NCBI GenBank assembly: GCA_949927415.1
Contig: CATLFB010000005.1
Coordinates: forward strand, 1 to 64,000
Length of the DNA: 64,000 nucleotides
From: an uncultured Candidatus Melainabacteria bacterium
Lineage (GTDB): Bacteria > Cyanobacteriota > Vampirovibrionia > Gastranaerophilales > Gastranaerophilaceae
Direction: 5' to 3'
The notes beneath the pieces were generated by a model. The model made no database searches. It was not told the origin of the DNA and saw only the letters and a list, made by a program, of their open reading frames with translations. Made by a program: the position numbers and the translations under genes. This document shows, piece after piece, positions 8,213-16,534 of the stretch (positions within the stretch are counted from its first letter, which is position 1; every line of letters starts with the position of its first letter).

Positions 8213-11200
8213 ATGACTCAGAAAAATGTTAGAAATATGAAACTTGCAGTTTCAGCGCTAACCTTGTGTCTTGTTGCCCAGCAGTCACTGACATCACAAG
8301 CCTCAGCCGGCATGATTACCGGAATTGCTCCGGAAATCGTTAACGGCAATAAAGTTTATAACATTCCGGCATCAGTCGCAAACGGCGATATCGGATTCAG
8401 ATTGTACAGCAATTTCAAACTTAATCCGAACGAAATTGCCAACCTGATATTCATGGCAGAATCAAACGGAAAAGATATCTCAAAATTTGTCAACCTTGTA
8501 GATAACACAATTGACATTCAGGGGCTTGTAAACGCGGTCGGACGAGACGGCCGATTTAACAACGGAAACGTTATGTTTGTTTCGCCGAAAGGCATGGTTG
8601 TCGGAGCATCGGGCGTTTTGAACGTCGGTTCGCTTACAATTTTAACTCCTGACCAGAATAAATACGACAGATTCAAAACAGATTACGATATCAGAGGCGA
8701 TTTGTCGGATTTATACTCTGAAGGCACCGGAACAGTCACAATTGACGGTAAAGTTATTGCGCGTAACGCTGTCGACATCAGAGCGGCTAACGTGAATATT
8801 AATAACACAATTATGTCCGGCGTTAGAAACAGCGATGTTTTTGATAAAGCAAGTCAGGCTGAAAACTTATTCAACAGCCTTGTAAATACAGACAACCTCA
8901 AAGCCGGCAACAGCTTTGCAAATGACAACGGAAGCATCAAAATTACTTCATACTCCGGCGACGGCGGTGTGACAATCGCGCAAGGCTCGACTCTAAAAAA
9001 CTTCGGCGCAGGAAATATTGAAGTCTTAAGTAAGGGCTCAAAAGGCATAATTGCAGACGGAGATATTAAAAACCCGAACGGAAATACTCTTCTGACAACA
9101 ACAGCCGGCACAATTAACGTTAACGGTAACGTAATTAACCAGAACGGAAATATAACTGCTGACAGTGCAAATGGTATTATCGTAGCGCAAGCCGGCAAAA
9201 TTCAAAACACAACTGGAAATACGTCGCTTTTAAACACAGGCACAACCGGAATTGAGGTTAAGGGCGAAGTTACAAACAACGACGGCGATTTGCTTTTTGA
9301 TAACAGCGCGACCGGCGGAATCAATATTGACGGCAGAGTAAACAGTGTCGGCAATGCTGATATCATAAACAAAAACGGCAATTTAAACATTAATAACGGA
9401 GCACGTGTCAATCACAAATCCACAGCCGGAAATCATTTGAATATAACAAATTCCGGCAATAAACTCTACATTGACGGCGAAGTTTATTCTGAAAACGGCA
9501 ATGTAAATATTAATAACACAGGTGATGGCGGGCTTCATGTTGATAAAAATGCAATAATTACAAGCGCAGTTGTCGGCAACCCGCACCCGACGCTTGAAAT
9601 CAACAATCCTGCATTGAATATCTCAAACAACAGTGCCGCATCCTTAGATATTGACGGAACCCTTACTGCTGACGGAAGTTATTACCAAATTAAGAATTCC
9701 GGCGCAGGTGCTTTGAATATTAACGAAGGCGCAAATGTTAACGGATATATTTCAAAAGAATCTTATATAATCAACGACGGCGACGGCGGATTGAATATTG
9801 CAGGAAATGTTTACACAAATAACGGCTCAAATTCTACAAAAGTTCTTGATGCCGGTTTAACAATCGAAAACAACAACGCTCAATCCGGTATTGTTCTTGC
9901 GCCGACAGGCAATATTAATTCAGAAAATTCCAACCACACATCTATTTCAAACAGCGGCGAAAAAGGAATTGTTATTCAGGGAAAAATCAACCAGAATATT
10001 AACAATTTTGCGAAACCCTCAAGAGAAACTCTTAAAATCTCAAATACCGGCAAAGACGGTATCCTAATCGCTTCAAACGGAAGAGTTAACAACACTTCCG
10101 CCACAAAAATTACCAACACGGGCGAAAACGGAATCAACGTAAAAGGTTTGATTAAGACAAACGGCTTGAATGTTGAAAACTCAAATTCAAATGTCGTAAT
10201 CGGCGATTCTACAGAAAACGATTATTATATCACATCTTCAGGTGATGTGAATATTAACGTTGATAACGGAAATATTTACAACTACGGTGTTGTAAAAACC
10301 TTAATCAAAACAACTAATGGCGCTAACTTAACTATGAACGTAAAAGAAGGCGCTATCGGCAAAAACGTCGGAACTTGTCTGAACGGAATGTGCACCGGAA
10401 TCGGCGGCGCTGATGCGAGAGATTTGACAAAATCAGTTAACGTCGAAGTTGACGGTTTGATTTCTGCATACAGCACAGGCGACGGTATATTCGAAAATTC
10501 AGGCAATAAATCTCTTATTAATATCGCAAGCCTTAATCATGATATGAATATTAACGAGATTTCCGCCGACGGCCGCGTAATCCTTCTTGCAGATGACAAA
10601 GATAACAAGGGTGCAAATCCTTACAACATCCTGAACAAAGCCGTTGATTCCAACAAACCGAACATAAAAGGCCAGAGCATTTCCGTAATCGCAAGCGGCA
10701 GCATTGGTGAAAAAGACAACAAAGTTACATTTATCCAAACAGAAAGCGAGTTTGATGATAAAGTTTTGGACAGTGCAGACTTTTCTTACACAAAACCGAA
10801 AAATTCAGGCGGTGTTGATATGCTTGCAATCAAGGACATCAACGTAAAAGGACTTGATAACGAAGACGGAAGCAAAAATGATACGCATGTTTGCGCAATG
10901 ATTTCGCGCGAAGGAAGTATTGACGCTGAATTCTCAGGCGACACTTATATCGGCCAAATTACCGCAGAAAACAGAATCGATATCGTTAACCGCGGCAAAA
11001 ATATCTATATCGAAAACCTTGGCAGCGCTCCTTCATATTATCCGGAACCGGGCGACTACTATGGAAATAAAGATAATATAACTCCTGACAGAGTGACAGT
11101 AACAGCCCTTGATTTGGGCACAAGCTGGCCTGACAATCCGGCAGATTCTACCGTAATTATTAAAAACGGTCAAATCGCAGGAGACGGCAAAGGCAGACCA

Positions 11201-12466
11201 AGTAAAGATCAGGATTTGACAATTACCGCAGACAACGCTTACGTTGGCGGATATTATTTCAATATGGGTAAAGACAGAATGCCCGGACATTCAACAGTTA
11301 CACCGGACAATCGCACAAACCCGATTACAAATCCTGACAGTGAAACAACTCCTTCAATCAGGGCAGAAGCCGTAAGACCATACGATGTAACAGATATCGG
11401 TCAGGATGCGGATGATCGTAACTACTATTACGGCTCGGATGAAGGCGAAGACAACCCGAACGGAACCGGAAGCGATCAGGGTGATGACCCGAATTACGAC
11501 GGAAAAGACAACCCGTCAAAAGATGATCCGGACGGCCCGAAAGATGATGATAACCTTGTAATTCCTCCGGCACCCGGTGATGATGACGACGACGATGACG
11601 GTCCGAATCCTCCGCAACCTGGCGACGACGATGATGACGATGACGACGGTCCAAATCCTCCGCAACCCGGCGACGATGATGATGACGACGACGACGACGA
11701 TGGTCCGAATCCTCCGCAACCCGGCGACGATGATGATGACGACGACGACGACGATGGTCCGAATCCTCCGCAACCCGGTGACGATGATGATGACGACGAT
11801 GACGGTCCGAATCCTCCGCAGCCCGGTGACGATGATGATGATGACGATGACGGTCCGAATCCTCCGCAGCCCGGTGACGATGATGATGATGACGACGATG
11901 GTCCGAACCCTCCGCAACCCGGTGATGACGATGATGACGACGACGATGGTCCGAATCCTCCGCAACCCGGTGACGATGATGACGACGATGATGGTCCGAA
12001 TCCTCCGCAACCCGGCGACGACGATGATGACAACAATGGTGGTAATCTGAACCCGTCAAATAAAGTTGATGAAGACGCGGCCAAGCTTACATGGAAAAAA
12101 GAATACAATGACTATATGTCTGTTATTGACAAGCGTCAGTATATGAGATTTAACATCAACAATGCGGGTGTTCCGGTTGCTTTTGAAGGAACTGATAAAA
12201 TATCTTCACTTGTTGATATCTCAAGAGGCGGTATTGCAGTCAGACATAACAGCAGTCTAAAAGTCGGCGATGTAATTCCTGTCCATATCTCATACGGTGA
12301 TATTGATATTAATACTAACGTAAAAGTAGTAATGGCAACTGACAACCGCGCAGGGGCAGAGTTTGTTGACCTTGACACAGCAACGGCCAACAGAATACTT
12401 TATCTCAACCTGCTTCTTGAAGAACGCCAGATGCTTACTTTAAGCGGACAAGATAATCAAATATAA
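8213..12466 (+). CDS. Giant filamentous adhesin with N-terminal haemagglutinin domain, Asp-rich repeats and C-terminal PilZ domain
   Basis: 1417 residues. A signal peptide (hydrophobic core ALTLCLVAQQSLTS, ending near ASAG at about residue 33) is followed by a filamentous-haemagglutinin/two-partner-secretion domain (NGNKVYNIPASVANGDIGF, GNVMFVSPKGMVVGASGVLN). This is the style of the LktA-family adhesins. Residues about 180-1000 are degenerate beta-helix repeats (GDGGLNI, NNTGDGG). Residues 1118-1273 are an Asp/Pro repeat. Residues about 1308-1402 form a PilZ-type domain with RQYMR (RxxxR) and DISRGG (DxSxxG), the two c-di-GMP-binding motifs. A ribosome site AAAGGAATCAGAC precedes the ATG. 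PilZ normally acts in the cytoplasm, so its place on a secreted protein is odd. No outer-membrane partner gene is in view. Confidence 0.88.
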   Translation: MTQKNVRNMKLAVSALTLCLVAQQSLTSQASAGMITGIAPEIVNGNKVYNIPASVANGDIGFRLYSNFKLNPNEIANLIFMAESNGKDISKFVNLVDNTIDIQGLVNAVGRDGRFNNGNVMFVSPKGMVVGASGVLNVGSLTILTPDQNKYDRFKTDYDIRGDLSDLYSEGTGTVTIDGKVIARNAVDIRAANVNINNTIMSGVRNSDVFDKASQAENLFNSLVNTDNLKAGNSFANDNGSIKITSYSGDGGVTIAQGSTLKNFGAGNIEVLSKGSKGIIADGDIKNPNGNTLLTTTAGTINVNGNVINQNGNITADSANGIIVAQAGKIQNTTGNTSLLNTGTTGIEVKGEVTNNDGDLLFDNSATGGINIDGRVNSVGNADIINKNGNLNINNGARVNHKSTAGNHLNITNSGNKLYIDGEVYSENGNVNINNTGDGGLHVDKNAIITSAVVGNPHPTLEINNPALNISNNSAASLDIDGTLTADGSYYQIKNSGAGALNINEGANVNGYISKESYIINDGDGGLNIAGNVYTNNGSNSTKVLDAGLTIENNNAQSGIVLAPTGNINSENSNHTSISNSGEKGIVIQGKINQNINNFAKPSRETLKISNTGKDGILIASNGRVNNTSATKITNTGENGINVKGLIKTNGLNVENSNSNVVIGDSTENDYYITSSGDVNINVDNGNIYNYGVVKTLIKTTNGANLTMNVKEGAIGKNVGTCLNGMCTGIGGADARDLTKSVNVEVDGLISAYSTGDGIFENSGNKSLINIASLNHDMNINEISADGRVILLADDKDNKGANPYNILNKAVDSNKPNIKGQSISVIASGSIGEKDNKVTFIQTESEFDDKVLDSADFSYTKPKNSGGVDMLAIKDINVKGLDNEDGSKNDTHVCAMISREGSIDAEFSGDTYIGQITAENRIDIVNRGKNIYIENLGSAPSYYPEPGDYYGNKDNITPDRVTVTALDLGTSWPDNPADSTVIIKNGQIAGDGKGRPSKDQDLTITADNAYVGGYYFNMGKDRMPGHSTVTPDNRTNPITNPDSETTPSIRAEAVRPYDVTDIGQDADDRNYYYGSDEGEDNPNGTGSDQGDDPNYDGKDNPSKDDPDGPKDDDNLVIPPAPGDDDDDDDGPNPPQPGDDDDDDDDGPNPPQPGDDDDDDDDDDGPNPPQPGDDDDDDDDDDGPNPPQPGDDDDDDDDGPNPPQPGDDDDDDDDGPNPPQPGDDDDDDDDGPNPPQPGDDDDDDDDGPNPPQPGDDDDDDDGPNPPQPGDDDDDNNGGNLNPSNKVDEDAAKLTWKKEYNDYMSVIDKRQYMRFNINNAGVPVAFEGTDKISSLVDISRGGIAVRHNSSLKVGDVIPVHISYGDIDINTNVKVVMATDNRAGAEFVDLDTATANRILYLNLLLEERQMLTLSGQDNQI
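11566..12030 (+). repeat. In-frame tandem repeat, PGD(n)GPNPPQ units
   Basis: Within the adhesin gene, nine PG-D(7-10)-GPNPPQ units plus a degenerate tenth follow one another. The Asp runs are 7, 8, 10, 10, 8, 8, 8, 8 and 7 residues, then D5NN. Unit length is about 42-54 bases, made of GAY codons and near-identical CCGAATCCTCCGCARCC blocks. All other frames stay open across it by composition. It is likely a rigid acidic spacer or Ca2+-binding stalk that varies by unit slippage. Confidence 0.92.
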
Positions 12467-12590
12467 GTGGTGCTACGCACGTAGACACACTGTGTCTGTC
12501 ATACCGAAGTCGCTTTTGACAGAATTAGGCGCTGGACGTTCAGAATTAGGACAAAGGCGCTTGGAGCAGTCAACGTCTTCTGACGATTCC
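12467..12590 (+). repeat. Interspersed repeat R1, copy 1
   Basis: Starts two bases after the adhesin stop with GTGCTACGCACGTAG (a CTACG/CGTAG mini-hairpin). It continues through GAATTAGGCGCTGGAC, CAGAATTAGGACAAAGGCGC and AACGTCTTCTGACG. Other copies are at 12698, 13069, 52060 (plus) and 52537, 53013 (minus). Non-coding. Confidence 0.8.
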
Positions 12591-12697
12591 AACAAAATCC
12601 GACAAAAATCGTCGCAACCCCTCTCCTGGTAAAGGAGAGGGCGGAATTTCAACTCGAGCCCGCCTAAAGCGGCGCGAAAGTTAGAAATTCGGGTGAG
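12591..12697 (+). repeat. Interspersed repeat R2, copy 1
   Basis: Contains a CCTCTCC/GGAGAGG hairpin (about 12619-12641), then GGAATTTCAACTCGAGCCCGC and GCGCGAAAGTTAGAAATTCGGGTGAG. The same block occurs inverted at 52905-52977 and, without the first hairpin, as a palindrome at 57112-57176. Confidence 0.75.
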
Positions 12698-12817
12698 GTG
12701 CTACGCACGTAGATACACTGGAACTGTCATACCGAAGTCGCTTTTGCAAGAATTAGGCCGTTGGACCTTCAGGATTAAAACTAAGCCGCTTGGAACGGGC
12801 AACGTCTTCTGACGGTT
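12698..12817 (+). repeat. Interspersed repeat R1, copy 2
   Basis: GTGCTACGCACGTAG followed by GTCATACCGAAGTCGCTTTTG as in copy 1, then the shared AAGAATTAGG, CCTTCAGGATTA and AACGTCTTCTGACGG blocks. Confidence 0.8.
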
Positions 12818-12839
12818 AATGTGAAATTGTGACGGTTTT

Positions 12840-13066
12840 ATTACGCATGTAGATGGATTTTCTGTAGAGTGGAGCGAAGCCGACACGCGGATAGCGCAGA
12901 GGATGAGCGAAACTCGTCACATCCAAAGCTCCGCAGTGAGCGCGAGTCGGCAGAGGGTGAAAAGCGTTGCGGGGAGCAATGCTTTGGAATCCGTTTAGCG
13001 CCGACGAGTAAGATAGCAGCAAAATTGCGAGAGCGATTTGGGCGAACGCAAGATGCGGCGTAGCCT
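12840..13066 (+). repeat. Interspersed GC-rich repeat R3, copy 1
   Basis: GC-rich against the AT-rich background, beginning ACGCATGTAGATGGATTTTC and running GTAGAGTGGAGCGAAG, CTCGTCACATCC, AAGCTCCGCAGTGAGCG, GCAAAATTGCGAGAGCGATT. Inverted relatives are at 52622-52895 and 60985-61225 (compare TCCACTCTAC, GGATGTGAC, AATTTTGCCGCTCACT). Short open frames inside it are not credible genes. Confidence 0.7.
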
Positions 13067-13068
13067 AA

Positions 13069-13180
13069 GTGCTACGCACGTAGAAACATTGGGTCTGAAT
13101 TAGATGAAGGGCGCTTTAAAAGAATTAGGCGCTGGACCTTCAGGATTAGAACAAAGGCGCTGGGATTGGTCTACGTTTTG
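13069..13180 (+). repeat. Interspersed repeat R1, copy 3
   Basis: GTGCTACGCACGTAG then GGGTCTGAATTAGATGAAGGGCG, a subtype shared with the copies at 52060 and 52537, then CCTTCAGGATTAGAACAAAGG. Confidence 0.8.
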
Positions 13181-13203
13181 TAATGTTTGGGCTTTCCTCT
13201 AAA

Positions 13204-15246
13204 TTATGCGTACATTCTTGAAAATGCGCCCTGACGTGCAGCCATTCTTGCATTCATTTTGTTAAGATAAGCCAGTGATGATGCTGAAACCGGAGCGTAA
13301 GGCGTTACGCTTTGTCCGCGGCCTCTTCCCTGTGCTGCTGTTCCGCCGCCTAATGCGCCCATTTTAGCAGCCATTGTGTCGCCGGCTGTTTGTAATGATT
13401 GGCCTGCTTTCATCATGTTATCAAATGTAAATAAATTTGCCATGCTTTCTTTTTCAACTTCTTTTGCGGCTTCCTGAACAATAGTTGTTGCGTTTGCACC
13501 AACTCTGATTGTGCCGTTTTTAATGCCTTTCTTGATTGCATCTTTGCTCATTGTGGCTGTAACATCTGTTGCTGTGCTAACTGCAGTTTCTGCGCCTGCA
13601 ACTGCTGCGCCTTTAACTGTTGTTGATGTCACGCCGTCTGTTACAACAGAGTTTGCGCCATCTTTGAATGATGCTCTGATTGCGTCTGCTGATTGGCCTT
13701 GAAGATTTTGCATTGCGCCTTCTCTTGCAAGTTTAGTTGCTTGCTTTTTGGTTAAATTGCCAAGTTCTTCGTCGCTCATATTCTTAACAGCTTCTCTTGC
13801 AGCTACATTTGCGCCAAGTTTTTGGGTTGCTTCTGTTGCCTTGTCGCTGATTTGCTGGAATGTTGCGCCAAGTTCTTTTGTGCCTTTAACTGCCGTTGCT
13901 CCTGACATAATTGCAGAACCTGCGCTTGTTAAGGCTCCGGCTAAATTGCCTTGAGCTGCATAGCAGGCTGTTTTTGTTACTCCTGCGGCAGCTTGACCGT
14001 ATTGACCTGCGATTTCTGCTACGGTGCCGACTTTTTGCATTACTGTGCCGGCTGCGATTAGTGCCGCACCTGCTCCAAAACACCAGCTTGTTGCCTGTCC
14101 AAGTGCGATTAAGCCCATACCGGTGTATTTTAATGCCATACCGCCCTGTGCTACAAGTGTGCTTATTTGTTCAACCTTGTTTGCAACATCAAGAATTTTT
14201 TCTGATGCACTCTGGTTCGCTTCAAGACTTTTTTGTGTTGTCTGAACGTTTGCCATGTACTTGATGCTTACTTTGTGCATGGTCTTAATTTGTTTGTTGG
14301 TGCTTGTTTGAAGTTTGCCGATTCTTGCGCCGGTTGTTGTCATTGATGAGGTTTTGCCGGCTATCTGGCTTTGAAGTTCAGCGATTCTTTGAGAATTCGG
14401 GTCGTTTTGTGCCGCTTGATCGTATTCTTCAGTGCCTGCAAGTGAAAGTGAAAATGCACTGTTTACGCCAACACCTGTGTTGTCGCCGGCGGTTAGGCTT
14501 TGAAGTTCTGCTTGAAGTGCATTAACTTCTTCCTGGTCACGATTCATTGTTTCGGTTAATGCGGTAAGTTCTGCCTGATTTTGCTGAATCTGTTTTGTTG
14601 CGGCTTTGTTTTGTTTTTCTAAAGTCTTTTGCTGTTTTACAAGTGCTTTCTGGTCTTTCTGCGCGTCTTGTGAATATTTGTTTGCAGTTTGGGTGTTTTT
14701 TTCAGTAGTTTTTGTTTGTGCTTCAACATTAGCCTGCTGTTTTTTCATATCAGCAGCCATTTGTCTTCCTTGTGATGCGCTGATGTTTTTAGCGTTTTCT
14801 TTTGCCTGCGCCATTTTGTCATCAGTGCCGTTTGCAGATACGGGTGCGCCCGCAGAAGATGCATTGCTTGTGGAAGTTCCGTTTGCAATGTTATTCAGGT
14901 TTTGTTGAGAAGCGTTTTGCGAAAGCTGGTTTTTCTTCTTAACAAGTTCTTCTTTTTTGCCATTCAAAATATGTCTTAACAACGGGTTTTGTTCGCTGTA
15001 TGTTTCGATATCCTGAAGCGCTCTTTCGCATTCGGATTTTGTTCTGATGTTGTTAACGTCAAGAGATTTAAGATCTTTAACGCTTTTGGGTTCTTCTTTT
15101 GTTTCGGGTTTCGGAGCATTGTAAATAGAGCCTTCTGCAGTCATCCAGGCAGGCTTTTGGGTCGCAGAAGTATTTACGCCTTTTTTTGCTAAGGCTAACT
15201 TCGCGATTTCGGCTCTTGATAGGTTTGTAATGCCGTTTGTGCCCAT
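13204..15246 (-). CDS. Large coiled-coil protein with a central hydrophobic segment, translocator-like
   Basis: 680 residues; the ATG at 15246 is chosen because AAAGGAGAGC stands before it. A short conserved-looking head (MGTNGITNLSRAEIAKLALAKKG) leads into a disordered Ser/Thr/Asn stretch. Heptad coiled coils follow at about 145-250 and 285-370. A Gly/Ala-rich hydrophobic region lies at about 368-450 (TGMGLIALGQ, GAGAALIAAGTVMQKVG). An Ala/Thr-rich helical tail ends in GRGRG and NARMAARQGAF. There is no signal peptide. Coiled coil plus hydrophobic hairpin recalls pore-forming translocators of type III systems, but I recognise no family. Function unknown. Confidence 0.8.
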   Translation of the reverse strand: MGTNGITNLSRAEIAKLALAKKGVNTSATQKPAWMTAEGSIYNAPKPETKEEPKSVKDLKSLDVNNIRTKSECERALQDIETYSEQNPLLRHILNGKKEELVKKKNQLSQNASQQNLNNIANGTSTSNASSAGAPVSANGTDDKMAQAKENAKNISASQGRQMAADMKKQQANVEAQTKTTEKNTQTANKYSQDAQKDQKALVKQQKTLEKQNKAATKQIQQNQAELTALTETMNRDQEEVNALQAELQSLTAGDNTGVGVNSAFSLSLAGTEEYDQAAQNDPNSQRIAELQSQIAGKTSSMTTTGARIGKLQTSTNKQIKTMHKVSIKYMANVQTTQKSLEANQSASEKILDVANKVEQISTLVAQGGMALKYTGMGLIALGQATSWCFGAGAALIAAGTVMQKVGTVAEIAGQYGQAAAGVTKTACYAAQGNLAGALTSAGSAIMSGATAVKGTKELGATFQQISDKATEATQKLGANVAAREAVKNMSDEELGNLTKKQATKLAREGAMQNLQGQSADAIRASFKDGANSVVTDGVTSTTVKGAAVAGAETAVSTATDVTATMSKDAIKKGIKNGTIRVGANATTIVQEAAKEVEKESMANLFTFDNMMKAGQSLQTAGDTMAAKMGALGGGTAAQGRGRGQSVTPYAPVSASSLAYLNKMNARMAARQGAFSRMYA

Positions 15247-15368
15247 TTGTTTACAGCTCTCCTTTTTAGCTCTCTTAAATATATAAAAAATATATAAAAC
15301 CCTTGATTTCAGCATGTTTGGGATTTGTTACATTTGTTAATATTGGGGCGAGGAGGGGGGAGGTATAA

Positions 15369-15519
15369 GTGAAAGGTGAAAGGTGAAAAGACCGTATCAG
15401 AAAATTAAATTTTGACAATATTTTTTTAATACATGTTATAAGAAACTAAAATCGCCGGATTTTACAGATTCTTATCCGCCGTAATGCTCTTTTCACCTCT
15501 TACTCCTCACCTTTCACTT
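15369..15519 (+). repeat. GTGAAAAG-ended element R4, copy A, upstream of fabI
   Basis: Left end GTGAAAGGTGAAAGGTGAAAAGACCGTATCAG and right end CTTTTCACCTCTTACTCCTCACCTTTCACTT are imperfect inverted repeats. The core has TGTTATAAGAAACTAAAATCGCCGGATTT. Related copies are at 33020 and 38452, and a gene-bearing version at 31440. It ends 81 bases before the fabI ATG. Confidence 0.75.
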
Positions 15520-15599
15520 AAAAAACACCCGAAATTTGCCATAAAAACATGTTTCTGCTAGAATTAATCCGTAATAAATTTTGATGAGGGAGAAATCTT

Positions 15600-16412
15600 A
15601 TGAAATTAATGGAAGGCAAAAAAGGTGTTATTTTTGGAGTTTCCAACACACACGGAATTGCGTACGCAATCGCAAAACAATTGCATGAAGCAGGTGCTGA
15701 TATAGCATTCACATACGCAGGCGAAGCTATGGAAAAACGTGTAAGACCGCTTGCGGAAGAAATGGGCGCAAAAATCATTATGAATTGTGACGTTACAAAA
15801 GAAGATGAAGTTGCGGCAGTATTTAATGAAATCGAAAAAGTTTACGGCAAAATCGACTTTGTGGTTCATGCTGTAGCATTTGCGGCAAAAGAAGATTTGC
15901 AAGGCCGCTTCATCGACACATCACGCGCAGGCTGGGATTTGGCATTGGGCGTAAGCGCATATTCTTTAATCTCACTTTGCAAACACGCTGAACCGATTAT
16001 GAACGAAGGCGGCTCAATTTTCGCTCTCACATACCTTGGCTCAGAATACGTTGTTGCAAATTACAACGTAATGGGTGTTGCAAAAGCAGCATTAGAATCT
16101 TCAATGAGATACTTGGCCGCAGACCTTGGCAAAAAAGGCGTCAGAGTCAACTGCATCTCTGCAGGTGCTGTTAAAACTCTTGCTGCAAAAGGTATTTCAG
16201 GATTCGACAAAATGCTTAAAGCCGCAGTTGCAAAAGCACCTCTCGGCCGCAATGTTTCTCTGGAAGATGTTGGTAAAGCAGGCTTGTATCTGGCATCAGA
16301 CCTTTCAACAGGCACAACCGGCCAGATTTTGTACGTAGATTGCGGATGCCATGCAGTTTACGCATCTTTAGAAGAAATGGAAATCATCGCAAATTCAATT
16401 CCGAAAGCGTAG
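15600..16412 (+). CDS. fabI: Enoyl-[acyl-carrier-protein] reductase (NADH)
   Basis: A 270-residue short-chain dehydrogenase fold enzyme that performs the last step of fatty acid elongation. The FabI-type glycine motif GVSNTHGIAYAIA and the YNVMGVAKAALE segment (Tyr-x6-Lys catalytic pair) are present. GILxVD-like GQILYVDCGCHAV closes the fold. The ATG follows GATGAGGGAGAAATCTT. It stands alone, with a terminator behind it and an R4 repeat ahead of it. Confidence 0.95.
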   Translation: MKLMEGKKGVIFGVSNTHGIAYAIAKQLHEAGADIAFTYAGEAMEKRVRPLAEEMGAKIIMNCDVTKEDEVAAVFNEIEKVYGKIDFVVHAVAFAAKEDLQGRFIDTSRAGWDLALGVSAYSLISLCKHAEPIMNEGGSIFALTYLGSEYVVANYNVMGVAKAALESSMRYLAADLGKKGVRVNCISAGAVKTLAAKGISGFDKMLKAAVAKAPLGRNVSLEDVGKAGLYLASDLSTGTTGQILYVDCGCHAVYASLEEMEIIANSIPKA

Positions 16413-16430
16413 ATTTTAAATGCATAAATA

Positions 16431-16458
16431 AAACCGCTCTTTTTAGGGCGGTTTTTTA
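16431..16458 (+). terminator. Rho-independent terminator after fabI
   Basis: AACCGCTC and GGGCGGTT form the stem around a T/A loop, followed by T6. Confidence 0.85.
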
Positions 16459-16534
16459 TTTGAGATTTTCATGAAAAAATATTCTTTTTGTGATATTTTG
16501 TAATTATGAGACATTTAAATAAGAAGGATTAAAA

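Noticed and set aside
7978..8214. A 78-codon hydrophobic frame opposite the adhesin promoter region
   Set aside because: Phe/Leu/Ile-rich only because the DNA is AT-rich, with no ribosome site; it also overlaps the flippase end.
11358..12108. Several long frames (157 to 233 codons) on both strands across the Asp-rich repeat
   Set aside because: They are simple-composition by-products (Ser, His/Arg, Met/Thr runs) of the GAY/CCN repeat in the real adhesin frame.
12816..13063. Frames of 61 to 68 codons in the repeat mosaic
   Set aside because: They lie in interspersed repeats found elsewhere in other orientations, without ribosome sites.
12467..13180. CRISPR array
   Set aside because: Repeat units are over 100 bases, irregular and in mixed orientation, with no uniform spacers.
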